Shown here: one piece after another, positions 1 to 9,860 of the stretch
Numbering within the stretch: position 1 is the first letter of the stretch
How the letters are laid out: every line of letters begins with the position of its first letter
Program-made: the position numbers and the translations under genes
The notes under the pieces: model-generated
What the model saw: only the letters and a program-made list of their open reading frames with translations
Told to the model about the DNA's origin: nothing
Database searches by the model: none
NCBI GenBank assembly: GCA_006503475.1
Contig: RSEH01000037.1
Coordinates: 1 to 64,000 of the forward strand
Length of the DNA stretch: 64,000 nucleotides
Direction: 5' to 3'
Source of the DNA: Stentor roeselii
Lineage: Eukaryota; Ciliophora; Heterotrichea; Heterotrichida; Stentoridae

Positions 1-828
1 TGATATTCCAGATTTTTACTGTTTTGTCTTCTGATCCAGTTGCAAGATAATTTCCATCAGGAGAGTAAGAACAACAAGATACCCAACTTGAATGTCCATT
101 CAGAGTCAACTCTTCTCTTCGCTTTTTAAAATTCCAGATTTTGACTGTTTTGTCTCCTGATCCAGTTGCCAGATAATTTCCATCAGGAGAGTAAGAACAA
201 CAAAATACCCAACCTGAATGTCCATTCAGAGTAAACTCTTCTCTTTGTTCTTTGATATTCCAGATTTTTAATGTTTTGTCTTTTGAACCAGTTGCAAGAT
301 AATTTCCATCAGGAGAGTAAGAACAGCAATATACACTACTTGAATGCCCATTTAGAGTAAATTCTTCTCTTTGCTCTTTGATATTCCAGATTTTTACTGT
401 CTTTTCTTCTGATCCAGTTGCCAGATAATTTCCATCAGGAGAGTATGAACAGCAATATACCGAACTTGAATTTTCGTTCAGAGTAAATTCTTCTCTTTGT
501 TCTTTGATATTCCAGATTTTTACTGTTTTGTCTTCTGATCCAGTTGCAAGATAATTTCCATCAGGAGAGTAAGAACAACAAAATACCAAACCTGAATGCC
601 CATTCAGAGTAAATTCTTCTCTTTGCTTTTTGATATTCCAGAGTTTGACTGTTTTGTCTTCTGATCCAGTTGCAAGATGATTTCCATCAGGAGAGTAAGA
701 GCAGCAATATATCAAACTTGAATATCCATTCAAAGTGAACTCTTCTCTTCGCTCTTTGATATTCAAGATTTTAACTGTTTTGTCTCCTGATCCAGTTGCC
801 AGATAATTTCCATCAGGAGAGTAAGAAC
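1..828 (-). repeat. 126-bp tandem repeats encoding WD40 blades
   Basis: At least six and a half head-to-tail copies of a 126-bp unit run inside the WD40 gene. The period is exact: the string tgatattc recurs at 1, 253 and 379, and matching variants fall on the same 126-bp grid. Differences between copies are mostly single substitutions concentrated in the few codons between the GH-like motif and CCSYSPDG. Such arrays are prone to copy-number change and assembly collapse. Confidence 0.9.
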
Positions 829-1024
829 AGCAATTTACCCAATATGAATGTCCTTCTTCAAAGACATTCATCGGCCATGAATATGTTTTTCCTTTAAATT
901 TCGAATACCTTTTATAGTACTTATATATCTTCTTTTGAAGCTCAGCTTCTTTACTATCATCATTATCTTCAGGAATTTCAAGTATTTCTTCTCTCACTAC
1001 TTTGCATAAACCAGATTCCGCCAT
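1..1024 (-). CDS. WD40-repeat protein, 3' part cut by window edge
   Basis: The frame opens at an ATG at 1024 preceded by TATAA and stays open to base 1, so the C-terminus lies outside the window. About 65 N-terminal residues (acidic, then Lys/Tyr-rich) lead directly into WD40 repeats with the core SPDGNYLATGSEDKTVKIWN. Each repeat is exactly 42 residues (126 bp), and at least six and a half are present. The repeats are nearly identical at DNA level, unlike the WD40 repeats of LIS1 in the same window, so they were duplicated recently or are homogenised. WD40 propellers are interaction scaffolds. No enzymatic N-terminal domain is visible, so the partner and role are unknown. I see no intron. 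Confidence 0.85.
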   Translation of the reverse strand, partial: MAESGLCKVVREEILEIPEDNDDSKEAELQKKIYKYYKRYSKFKGKTYSWPMNVFEEGHSYWVNCCSYSPDGNYLATGSGDKTVKILNIKERREEFTLNGYSSLIYCCSYSPDGNHLATGSEDKTVKLWNIKKQREEFTLNGHSGLVFCCSYSPDGNYLATGSEDKTVKIWNIKEQREEFTLNENSSSVYCCSYSPDGNYLATGSEEKTVKIWNIKEQREEFTLNGHSSSVYCCSYSPDGNYLATGSKDKTLKIWNIKEQREEFTLNGHSGWVFCCSYSPDGNYLATGSGDKTVKIWNFKKRREELTLNGHSSWVSCCSYSPDGNYLATGSEDKTVKIWNI

Positions 1025-2002
1025 TTATAGACTTAGATTTTCAATCCAAATATACCCTTAATACTTTATACTAAAATCTAATCAAAATTTAAAAGTATCT
1101 ATTTCTGTTGTAATACTAGTATAATACTCAGCTAAACTCAACAAATAATACTTTAAGATTGTTCCAAGGTTAGGCAAACAATTCAACAGTTGCTAATTAA
1201 CTCAGTTTGTATTTAAATCAAATATTAATTAAGAAGCAACTTTAGATCAATCTTCATTCAAATCCTCACAACAAACTTCATTGTCCAAATTTTCAGTTAT
1301 ATACTCTTCTTCTTATTTAATCTATAGAGGACTTGATATATTAGGATCTTTTCTGTTTAATCATCAATTATCATCTAAGAATCAACAACTAGTTTACTCT
1401 GATTGGCCTTTCCACTAGTGTTCTAAAGTTTGATGAGAAACTTGAAGGACAATGTTTGATCTTTATATTTTTTTTTTGATGCTAATAATTCTAGTTTTTG
1501 TTGCTTATGAACATGGTGTACAATTTTTATCTTTTTTTTTTATTAAATAAGTTTTTATTGAAAAACTTTAAGGTTTCAATTAGAGAAATTGTAATTCTCC
1601 AAGTTTAAGATGAATTTCTTCCTGTACTTAACAGGAGTTCAATCGATATTCCTTAATGAGAAACCGAATATTTTAAGAAAATCTGAATGTCTTTCAAATA
1701 ATTAAAGATAGTTGCTCTAAAATTTCTGGGAATTCTCATTACTCATCAAATGGGAATTAAGTGAAGGACTACGCAGCATGGGCTATTCACGGACAAAAAA
1801 TTTTATTTAGCAGGATACTCCAGGTATTAACTAGGAAGAATAGTTGAACAGAGATTAAGTTCTTGGTGTTTTTAATACTTGGAGCTGGTCGAATATACTT
1901 TTGCTCGAATTTGAATCAGCGATAATTAATTTAAGGAATAAAATTATTTAGTGCTCATAAACGTGAACTAAATAAATATCTAAATCTCCAACATATAAAA
2001 AA
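1025..2002. other. Intergenic, AT-rich, no gene recognised
   Basis: Nearly 1 kb between the start of the WD40 gene and the 3' end of the peptidase gene. I find no convincing coding frame, RNA gene or repeat. The stretch 1380-1560 is T/G-rich with runs of T, and 1030-1330 is A/C-rich. Short coding-like pieces around 1760-1900 are interrupted in every frame and were not pursued. Confidence 0.5.
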
Positions 2003-3104
2003 TTAACTAAACATTTTTTCTACTTTTTCTCTAAAAGATTCACTCAACATCCCGATATTATAATTCACAAACTTTCCGTTTCTTGCTTCGAATTTTAAAA
2101 CCATTCTATAAAAAGAATTCAATGAAGTAACACACATCAGCAAATCATATTTTTTTCCATTCTCAAATCCTTGAATAAGAAAATTAGTTTCCCATTCAAA
2201 TTTAGATAAATCATAATCTTCTCTAAAACCTGAGCTTTCGATAAAATTTTTTTGCTTTTTGATCTTCTTTAAAAGTCTTTTCAGGGCACTGACAAATTCT
2301 TCAGTTTTGTTTGCATGGATTGCAATATTTATTTTTCTATGCAAAAAACCAGCAGGTCCTCCATGAAGAACTCCAATAACTTCTAGGCCATTTTCGCATT
2401 CAATCACAATAGGAGATCCACTCATGCCCTTTGAAGTTGGAGATGAAATGCATATCATTTGATGACAAAATTTGGCCTTGTGATAAGATTAGCTTTTTTC
2501 CTCCATGGATACAGGCATTAAGCTTCTCAATATCTGATGGATCAGAATTAGGTGCACAGTAGCTTGATATTCTTTCACTTATTGGTTTTGGAAAACCATA
2601 GACCTTGACCTTTGTTCCATTAGAAAAAGAAGCTGCTTGAGATAACTTTAATGATACCAACTGCCCCGAATATTCCCTAGGTAACTTTCTTATTTCGCAG
2701 ATTTGCCAATCATCAGGTACAGAAATTTTATTTCCTGATATAGGATCAATGGGAAAACTTGTTGATATATTCCAGCACATTTCTTTCGGAACAATTGAAA
2801 CATCATAAAAGTCACCATTCACAATAAAACTTAAAGGTTCACTTTTGAATTCAAGATTTATATTCAAGAATATGTGAGCACAGGTTAAAACAAATGCATG
2901 AGGATCATTACCTTCTAGTACCTTGATGACAAACCCTGTTCCCTTACTTTCATCATAGGAAGAAAAATATCCAACAGAATATGCCACTGGATCCCTGCTT
3001 AAATCAACTTCTTCTGTAGGTATCCAGTTGCCTTCAGTATCTACAAGAAGCACTTCAGTCATTATATTGAAAGTATCGGACATATTGATACACTCCCCCG
3101 ACAT
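2003..3104 (-). CDS. Trypsin-like serine peptidase with one frame discontinuity
   Basis: Two overlapping minus frames together give a chymotrypsin/HtrA-fold peptidase. The first (ATG 3104, preceded by TATTATAAATATCT) carries the His motif LTCAHIF and the Asp region DDWQICEI. It would stop with TGA at about 2400. The second frame (2458 down to 2003) carries the Ser motif GMSGSPIV and a C-terminal tail. They differ by +1, with the switch needed between about 2440 and 2490, just before SSPTSKGMSGSP. I looked for a 16-nt GT...AG intron that would make the shift and found none, so this is a single-base indel (real or a sequence error) rather than normal splicing. No signal peptide is evident. If intact, the triad suggests an active intracellular peptidase; substrate unknown. 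Confidence 0.7.
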
Positions 3105-3730
3105 AGATATTTATAATATAAGCCCCTTATTTTAATACAAATTAAGAATCTAAAATCTAGGTCACACATTGTGCTAGATCCACAAAGTCCTTAAATATCT
3201 ACAGAAGTTAATCTTTTTAAATTATTAAATACATACCTATAAGTAGTACCCTTTCAATAAGTCCCACATTCAAAGTAATCAGTAGAATAATTAATAAAGA
3301 GTACGAATCAATCGCTTCAAACTTTTTTATATTAAATTAAATCTGACCTAACTATGCTTTGAATTTTAACTATAAATCATTATTAATTTATTGGAATACT
3401 GAAATGATGAGCTAGGGATAGCGAGTTTAGTTCAGCGCTTCTTCAACCCAGTTTAATCATACATTCTATAAGTTCTTAATTAATTGACAGAAAATTAAGG
3501 CACTTCAACTCAGTTCTTCTTCAACCCAGTTTTATACATGCTATAAGTTCTTAATTCATTTACAGAAATTTAAGCATCAGTAGCTATTCATTTGGGTTGA
3601 ACACCCAGAAGAATTTCAAAGTTCTAAATTGAAATTTTAAGCAGGTAATGAACAGCAACCTTAATATTACTCCTTCATAAGATGTCCTGATTATCGTCTC
3701 GGCATTCACGAATCTTGCTGCTGATCAAAA
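3105..3730. other. Intergenic, AT-rich, with a local duplication
   Basis: No coding frame is supported. The only structure seen is an imperfect direct duplication at 3426-3576, listed separately. Confidence 0.5.
3426..3576. repeat. Imperfect tandem duplication, about 75 bp unit
   Basis: Two adjacent copies share cttcttcaacccag, then ctataagttcttaatt, then acagaaa and ttaag. Copy one is about 3426-3501 and copy two about 3506-3576, with a small internal indel. No terminal inverted repeats or coding content were seen, so it looks like a simple segmental tandem duplication. Confidence 0.7.
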
Positions 3731-3937
3731 TTAATATCTAGGATAATTTGGCAGAAGATATAAAAGAACAATTAGAATTATTAGCATCATAATATCAGAA
3801 AAATATACTTGGAGGGTCAATCGATCTTTAGTTGGAGCATTCTCACACCTGTATTGCTCAAGTGTTTGCTTATCTTCGATTAATAAGTCAGAAGAGCCTT
3901 TGATTGTCGAGCATTGATATTGGCTCATTTTGAACAT
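3731..3937 (-). CDS. Possible small tail-anchored membrane protein
   Basis: A 68-residue frame (ATG 3937; internal ATG at 3928) has a polar N-terminal half containing two Cys and a single C-terminal hydrophobic helix (DIMMLIILIVLLYLL) followed by NYPRY. That arrangement is typical of tail-anchored proteins. TATAATAG lies shortly upstream. No family is recognised and the composition is not very different from local AT-rich DNA, so this could be a chance frame. It overlaps the start region of the divergent frame at 3945. Confidence 0.35.
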   Translation of the reverse strand: MFKMSQYQCSTIKGSSDLLIEDKQTLEQYRCENAPTKDRLTLQVYFSDIMMLIILIVLLYLLPNYPRY

Positions 3938-3944
3938 GTTAAGT

Positions 3945-4166
3945 ATGGATAACTATTATAAGTTTCTATTTTCGAACGAAGAGCTTAGATCAAGAACTCT
4001 GGATTATTCTACAAACTCAGAGTTTCAGAAATTCAACTTCAATAATCCTCTTACTAACTTTTTATTTATCGCACATCTTAATAGAAACTCAGAAAATCCT
4101 TCAGCAGCTCAAATGCGATACTTCAAAATAAAAGACGATCTGAAATCAGACTTAAAATTCTCTTAA
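3945..4166 (+). CDS. Possible short or decayed ORF, unknown
   Basis: The frame from ATG 3945 (a second ATG lies at 3936) codes about 73 residues rich in Asn, Phe and Ser and ends with TAA at 4164. Downstream, 4160-4330, a shifted frame continues with a Lys-rich, coiled-coil-like composition interrupted by TAA and TAG. That suggests either a decayed gene or an intron structure I could not solve. No homology is recognised. Low confidence that it is an active gene. Confidence 0.25.
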   Translation: MDNYYKFLFSNEELRSRTLDYSTNSEFQKFNFNNPLTNFLFIAHLNRNSENPSAAQMRYFKIKDDLKSDLKFS

Positions 4167-5233
4167 AAAACGTAATGCAACAAGAAGAGTGAAATTCGAT
4201 TAAAAATTATAGGAAGCCAAGAAGAAAAACATTAATCTGGCAAACATGCGGTTGGCATGCTCATGCACCCAGCTTAACAAGAAAGTAAAAAAAAACCTAG
4301 AAGGATAATTAGAAAATCTAAAATTCATCATTAAGTTTTAATTTTAGTCTTCTAATACAATTTAACAATTTTCTTTTTATTGTATGGTTCGAAGTTAATA
4401 GTGGGTAATTTATGGTATTTCATTCTTTGGATTAGAAAATTATCATATAAATAATTAGCTGACCTTTTAATTCTTACTTTATACTAAAGAGGCTATATTT
4501 TCTTAAAATTTCACTGGGATTCAAAGAGTCTCCTTAATATTTATAAATTCAATATTAGTCCTTATGTACTTGCATCCTCATCTTTATGATCTGAAATTTT
4601 TTTGATAATTTCCAAATAGTTTTAGGAGAGACTCAATATTATAACTAAACTTAGTAGTTTAGAGTCGTGAAAACTAGAATCCTATTGAAGGAGTATCTTT
4701 TAAAGCTCATTATATAAAATACGAAAGCAATCCACATATTAACAATATCTTCCTAGTTACAACTATTCCAACATTCATTATCCTCTGTTGATGTCCTTGA
4801 TTATTCACTATATTCATGAAATCATCTCAGAATTCCCCAACACCATCTCTCCAACTCATATTCCTTCCTCCTCACTTTGACGATTCCAAGCTAAATTCCA
4901 TAATCTTCACATAAACCCTCAAATCATCTTCCATTTCCTCGAATCAAGCCATCTAATCTCAAACCAACCAAAAGAGCCCAATCTCCAAAACTAAAAATCA
5001 TCCAAACCCAAATCATCCAGTGAAAGCAATCTCCAATAATTCAACTCATCTGAAATAAATCCAATCAAAAAACCAACCAATTGCGATTCCCACTCCAAGT
5101 TCAAAGCGATTCATGACTAAAAACCAAATCCGCGCCTTCTAAAGCTTGACCAAGCTCGAAAAACCTTCAAAAGTAAAAAGTCTTTATATCAAAATTTAAA
5201 TTTTCTATGGTGGAAAATTATTATCTTATAAAT
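4167..5233. other. Intergenic and centrin 5' flank
   Basis: The first 170 bp hold the coding-like remnant described for the ORF at 3945. The rest shows no gene. From about 4780 to 5200 the plus strand is strikingly A/C-rich and poor in G, forming the upstream flank of centrin. TTATAAAT sits immediately before the centrin ATG. Confidence 0.5.
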
Positions 5234-5779
5234 ATGAGCGGAGCCAAAGGATTCGGAGCAAAAGGATTAGCTGGCGCATCAAAGTTCCAAAGACCTGCAG
5301 GTGCTTTCAACGCTTTAGAGCACTTGAGACCAGGCCTGACCGAGGAGGATATCGAAGAAATCAAGGAAGCTTTCGACTTGTTTGACAGTGACGGATCAGG
5401 AACTGTACAGCCGAGAGAACTGAAGAATGCCATGGTCAGCTTGGGCTTCGAAGCCAAAAACGCGACCTTGTTCCACACGATTTGTGAACTCGACAAAGAC
5501 GGCTCTGGTGAAATCGAATTCGATGAGTTCTTGAACATGATGAGCTCTCAAATGTCTGATCATGCCTCAAGAGAAGAAATCAGGAATATTTTCTTCATGT
5601 TTGATTATGATAAGACCGGACATATCAACATCAAGAATCTCAGGAAAATCGCCAGAGACCTTGGAGAGACCTGTGAAGAGGATGAGTTGCTTGACCTCAT
5701 TAGGAAAGCAGATTCTGATGGGGATGGACAAGTCAGCTTTGAAGACTTCTACAATGTGATGACTAAGAGGTTTAACTAG
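5234..5779 (+). CDS. Centrin
   Basis: A calcium-binding EF-hand protein of basal bodies and contractile cortical fibres in ciliates. I start it at ATG 5234 because TTATAAAT abuts it and because the MSGAKGF-type basic N-terminus is centrin-like; an in-frame ATG at 5207 would add nine residues. The protein is 181 residues. Four EF-hands are visible: [36 protein letters not shown] and [12 protein letters not shown]. The third loop has Thr and His at positions where acidic or oxygen ligands are usual, so it may bind calcium weakly; the other three look competent. The linker and AFDLFD signature match centrins rather than calmodulin. It ends MTKRFN with TAG. No intron. Confidence 0.95.
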   Translation: MSGAKGFGAKGLAGASKFQRPAGAFNALEHLRPGLTEEDIEEIKEAFDLFDSDGSGTVQPRELKNAMVSLGFEAKNATLFHTICELDKDGSGEIEFDEFLNMMSSQMSDHASREEIRNIFFMFDYDKTGHINIKNLRKIARDLGETCEEDELLDLIRKADSDGDGQVSFEDFYNVMTKRFN

Positions 5780-6089
5780 GTAATTAGATCATGATTCGAT
5801 GAGTTTTGAGTTTTTAAGATTTATATGATGTAGAATTGAGATCTCAGGAATGATAGAGTTTTAAAGAATGGAGTTTTAAAGGTGTTAATTGGAATGGTGA
5901 TTTTAAATGAAGGATTTAGGTGAAAATGATAAAGAATTCAAGTATTTTTTATTCACTTTAAGTTAAGGATTAATTTTTTAGAGTTTTATATTTATTGTAC
6001 TTGACTGATAGAATTTAAAAATCTTCACATTCTTAACTTTTTATTAACAATTCTCCTTTAAAAGAAATCCTTTTCTATTGGTCGTAAAA
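5780..6089. other. Spacer between centrin and channel gene
   Basis: About 310 bp, G/T-rich on the plus strand downstream of centrin and turning AT-rich towards the next start. No gene or repeat seen. Confidence 0.6.
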
Positions 6090-9000
6090 ATGGATAAGAA
6101 GTCAAGTCTCTTAGAGAAACTTTTAGTGCCATCACTTCCTTTCACAAGTCAAATGTCCGAGAAAACCACAGGAGATGAAATATCTATAGCTTTGATTGAC
6201 AATAGCATGAAAAAAATCAAAAGTGAATGCGAGAAAATGTTTCCGAAATTCTTGGATGTCGGGTACAACATGAAGCAAGCCTCTTACTTCCCCCATAGCA
6301 ACTTCGCCATTTTCACTTGTGGACAGGCCATGATGGGCCGAGTGAATCTAGACGACCTGTCAATCAAATCAGTATTCATCAAAGACCTCGGAGACACCCA
6401 TTTAAAAAACTTTCAGATTGACTTGCCTAACCAAAAAATTTACGCTTTCGGGAAATGCACATCAAAAAGATCGACAAGTCTTTATGCGTTGTTTGAAGTG
6501 GACAATCCAGGATTTGCCATTGCTCGACGTCATGATTTAAATGAACCGATTCATCAGTTCTTTCTTGATGAAGCTGCTGGAAAGCTTTTTGTTTTGTTGA
6601 ATTCTTCCATCAGTTCATTTCAAATCGATAAGACTCAAGGGCTGCAAGCTTCTGAAGAAGTGTTTAAAGGAAATTTTAAGTGTTTTGACTTTGCTGAAGG
6701 GGAATGGCTTGTTTCTGAGGATAATGGAGCTGTCAAGACGTTTACTGAAGACTTTCAGAAAGTGGCTCAAGTGGATTTGAATTGTGTTGTGCATAGGGTT
6801 AAGTATTGTAAGGGAAAGAAAAATGTTTTGGTCTTGACCGAATCAAGGTTGATAAAGTTTTCAAACAACTTTCATAAAAAAGTCATATTTGAACTTAATT
6901 CGCATCCTACTGATGTGTGCTTAGATCAAAGCAACGGACATTTTTATGTAAGCACTCAAAATGGGAAAATAATTATCATCTCTCCTCATGATGACCAAAA
7001 GCTCTTTATTCCTGTTCATAATTATTCTATTGTTCATTTCTGGATTGATCATTCAAATGAGAAAATCATAACCTTTGCAGAGGACAGTAAAATCGGCATA
7101 GTCGGTTTTCCCCAGCTAATAGAAACATACCGAATAAGAAAGCAAGCATCGAACCTCATATCTTGCGGATCATTTAACGATCTGGTTTACATTGATTCCA
7201 ACAAATCTCTAATAAAATGGGACCTGCAGAGGAATCAATTCGAAAAACTCTATGAGACAGAAACCTTATTTTCAAAATGTCTGAAATACTACCGTCCTAA
7301 AAGTTTGATTCTCTTCTCAGATGAAAACTGGATATACTTCATGAACTACGAATCCAAAGAAATAGTCAAAAAAATTAAACTTGGAGCTAAAGTTGACATT
7401 AATCACGCAATTTTCTCAGATGACGGAGATACAATTTATACTGTTGTCTCTCAGAACAGCTCGATATTCTGCACTAATCTAAACAGTCAAGAATACCCTA
7501 AGGCTCTAAATGGTCACGACGGTCGAATCACCTGCTTAAGCTTCATCAAAACTCCAACCGAAAAAATCTTATTTTCAGGGTCAAACGACTGCAAAATATT
7601 CCTTTGGGACGTTGCAGAAAAATACGAAAAAATCGGTATTCTCGAAGGACATAAATCAGGAGTGACATGTTTAGCCCTTGCGAAAAACGACACGATCCTA
7701 TCTGGAAGCAACGACTTAACTATCAAGGTATGGGACTGGCGTAACCGGGTGTTAAAAGTTTCAATGACTGGACATTCCTCACCAATCATAAAAATAAGAG
7801 TTGACCAGTTCAACTACATTCATTCCGTTTCATCTGACGGCATGATTATCTGTTGGAACCCGATGGCTTTCGTGAAAGTCTTCAAATTCACCCTAAGAAC
7901 TCAAATTTTAGACATGGTCCTCGTGCAAGACGGTCAACTCGCAGCAGTGATAGACATCAACAGTATAAAACTCATGCAACTTCAGGTCTCAAAAAACTCT
8001 TTCGACGTTATTGGCTTTGAATCTGAGTTAAAATACGAATACATCTATTACTTATCAAAAATCCTCAAAGGCGAACTGGTTGAATATGAAGCTAAATGGG
8101 ATGACTGGGCAGTTTTGCCTTACCAGTTCAATACTCTGCAGTTCTTTTGCTATGCGAATCTTCACAAGCATATAAAACTGAGTCTAAACAACGGAGCTTT
8201 TCTGGTACCTTCCCCGACTTCTGAGCCTTTTACCATCGTGACTTTCAAGAGACTGAACAGAAGCATCAAGTCGATATTTAAAGCGACAAGAACTCTTCTG
8301 GACCGCAATCCGAATGCTTTATGCTTCGTCGGGCATAGCGTGATTATTGAACTCAACCGTTTAGGTCATTCTCACTTGTCAACTTTTTATGATGAAATAT
8401 TTTGTCTTCATTTTAATGAAGATTTTCCGAAGTTCCTCAACAAGGAAAAACTGCCTCGAGTCTTTTGTTCCAAGTCAATTTGCCCTATTGCAAAGGATTT
8501 CTTTCCAGAGACCGTCGCAGAAGAGGAAATTGAAGGAAAAATGAATCAAGCTGAAACAGGTCATATGGATGAAGTGCCGATTTCCTTGTACGTCAGCGCA
8601 ATTGGACTGTATCTTGACAACGGATCTGATGAAAGTATTAAACTTATCATGAGTCTTCTTCAATGCAACAACAAAGAAATATTTAAAACCAAGTTCATCC
8701 AAACTTTACTTGACATGAAATGGGACCAGCTGAAAGTCTACCAAGTGATAAAAGCAACTTTTTACCTTTCCTACTTGATCAGTCTTTCAATCTACCTAAC
8801 CACTTTCTACCAAAAAAACACTTCAGAATCAAAAATTTCTCATCAAGAAGATGAAATAATCGCATTTATAGTAGTTTTATCCATAGCTTCTCTGAACTCT
8901 TTTTACGATTTCTGGAAGATGTCGACGAATTTCATGTTTTTCTGGACTGACATCTGGAATTACTTAGACTTGGCGAGGATTCTATCATTAATCATTTATT

Positions 9001-9623
9001 CTTGCTGCTTTTTTTCTGACTGGGCAGAAGACTTTCAAGACGAGATGTTGATAATCATCGCTTTTCTAAGTCTCGCCAGAGGAATCTCGTACCTGAGGAT
9101 CTTCAACGACACTCGGTACCTGATTCAACTGATCCAAAACGTGATAACTGACATAAAGTCCTTTAGCATCATCCTGGCGTATTCAACTTTCAGCTTCAGC
9201 ATCATCCAAGTGGTTCAAGAAGGAAACCATCAAGGGTACCTCAGCCATTTAAAGGAAGCCTTCATGGTAAACCTCGGACAACTCAACATTGATGACAGCA
9301 AAAGTGGACTCACTTGGATCATACTTGCTTTGATGGGAATTCTTAATCTTCTCATTTTGTTGAATATGCTCATTTCTATCATGGGAGATACTTTCAGCAG
9401 AACTAAGGAAAACTCAGAAATCGCCAACTATCAAGAAATCGCTCAAATGGTCTTGGAAACTGAAACTGTTTCGTTGAATAAAACTTTGAAACCTGAGAAA
9501 ACTTTTCTTCAGTTGTGTGAAGCGGATACTTCTGTTGATCTGGAAATTGATATGGTGAAGAATATCAAACGAATTAAAGGCTATTTTAAGGAAATTAGCC
9601 AGAAAATTAATAGTTTGAAATGA
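6090..9623 (+). CDS. WD40 / TRP-type six-helix cation channel
   Basis: Start chosen at ATG 6090 (MDKKSS); 1177 residues. The N-terminal two thirds is beta-propeller-like, with clear WD40 blades around residues 460-620 (FSGSNDCKIFLWDV, LSGSNDLTIKVWDW) and degenerate ones before. From about residue 880 to 1120 there are six hydrophobic helices, a pore-loop-like segment after helix five (HLKEAFMVNLGQL), and a final helix with LLILLNMLISIMGDTF followed by a polar tail. That last motif is typical of TRP and polycystin-like channels. The ankyrin domain that TRP channels often carry is replaced by the propeller. It is probably a plasma or ciliary membrane cation channel whose propeller recruits partners; gating is unknown. 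Single uninterrupted frame ending in TGA. Confidence 0.8.
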   Translation: MDKKSSLLEKLLVPSLPFTSQMSEKTTGDEISIALIDNSMKKIKSECEKMFPKFLDVGYNMKQASYFPHSNFAIFTCGQAMMGRVNLDDLSIKSVFIKDLGDTHLKNFQIDLPNQKIYAFGKCTSKRSTSLYALFEVDNPGFAIARRHDLNEPIHQFFLDEAAGKLFVLLNSSISSFQIDKTQGLQASEEVFKGNFKCFDFAEGEWLVSEDNGAVKTFTEDFQKVAQVDLNCVVHRVKYCKGKKNVLVLTESRLIKFSNNFHKKVIFELNSHPTDVCLDQSNGHFYVSTQNGKIIIISPHDDQKLFIPVHNYSIVHFWIDHSNEKIITFAEDSKIGIVGFPQLIETYRIRKQASNLISCGSFNDLVYIDSNKSLIKWDLQRNQFEKLYETETLFSKCLKYYRPKSLILFSDENWIYFMNYESKEIVKKIKLGAKVDINHAIFSDDGDTIYTVVSQNSSIFCTNLNSQEYPKALNGHDGRITCLSFIKTPTEKILFSGSNDCKIFLWDVAEKYEKIGILEGHKSGVTCLALAKNDTILSGSNDLTIKVWDWRNRVLKVSMTGHSSPIIKIRVDQFNYIHSVSSDGMIICWNPMAFVKVFKFTLRTQILDMVLVQDGQLAAVIDINSIKLMQLQVSKNSFDVIGFESELKYEYIYYLSKILKGELVEYEAKWDDWAVLPYQFNTLQFFCYANLHKHIKLSLNNGAFLVPSPTSEPFTIVTFKRLNRSIKSIFKATRTLLDRNPNALCFVGHSVIIELNRLGHSHLSTFYDEIFCLHFNEDFPKFLNKEKLPRVFCSKSICPIAKDFFPETVAEEEIEGKMNQAETGHMDEVPISLYVSAIGLYLDNGSDESIKLIMSLLQCNNKEIFKTKFIQTLLDMKWDQLKVYQVIKATFYLSYLISLSIYLTTFYQKNTSESKISHQEDEIIAFIVVLSIASLNSFYDFWKMSTNFMFFWTDIWNYLDLARILSLIIYSCCFFSDWAEDFQDEMLIIIAFLSLARGISYLRIFNDTRYLIQLIQNVITDIKSFSIILAYSTFSFSIIQVVQEGNHQGYLSHLKEAFMVNLGQLNIDDSKSGLTWIILALMGILNLLILLNMLISIMGDTFSRTKENSEIANYQEIAQMVLETETVSLNKTLKPEKTFLQLCEADTSVDLEIDMVKNIKRIKGYFKEISQKINSLK

Positions 9624-9860
9624 ATTAGGTTAGATTAATTAGATTTTGAATAATTTAGAGTGGTTTTATATTTTTTAAACTACTTTTATAAAGGAATTGT
9701 GAATTTTTAGTGATTTTTAATTGACCAGATTCTCATAAAAATACAAAAACTTAGATTCATAAATAGCAAAGTGTTGAGAATTGAAGAATTTTTATAAGAA
9801 TGCTGTTTTTTTATTTGATATATTGTATTATTAAGAGTTGAGACTAAAGAATTTTGATAA

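Noticed and set aside
9600-9630. TGA as tryptophan (Blepharisma-like code)
   Set aside because: TGA ends several genes here, Trp is written TGG throughout, and no conserved Trp position carries TGA.
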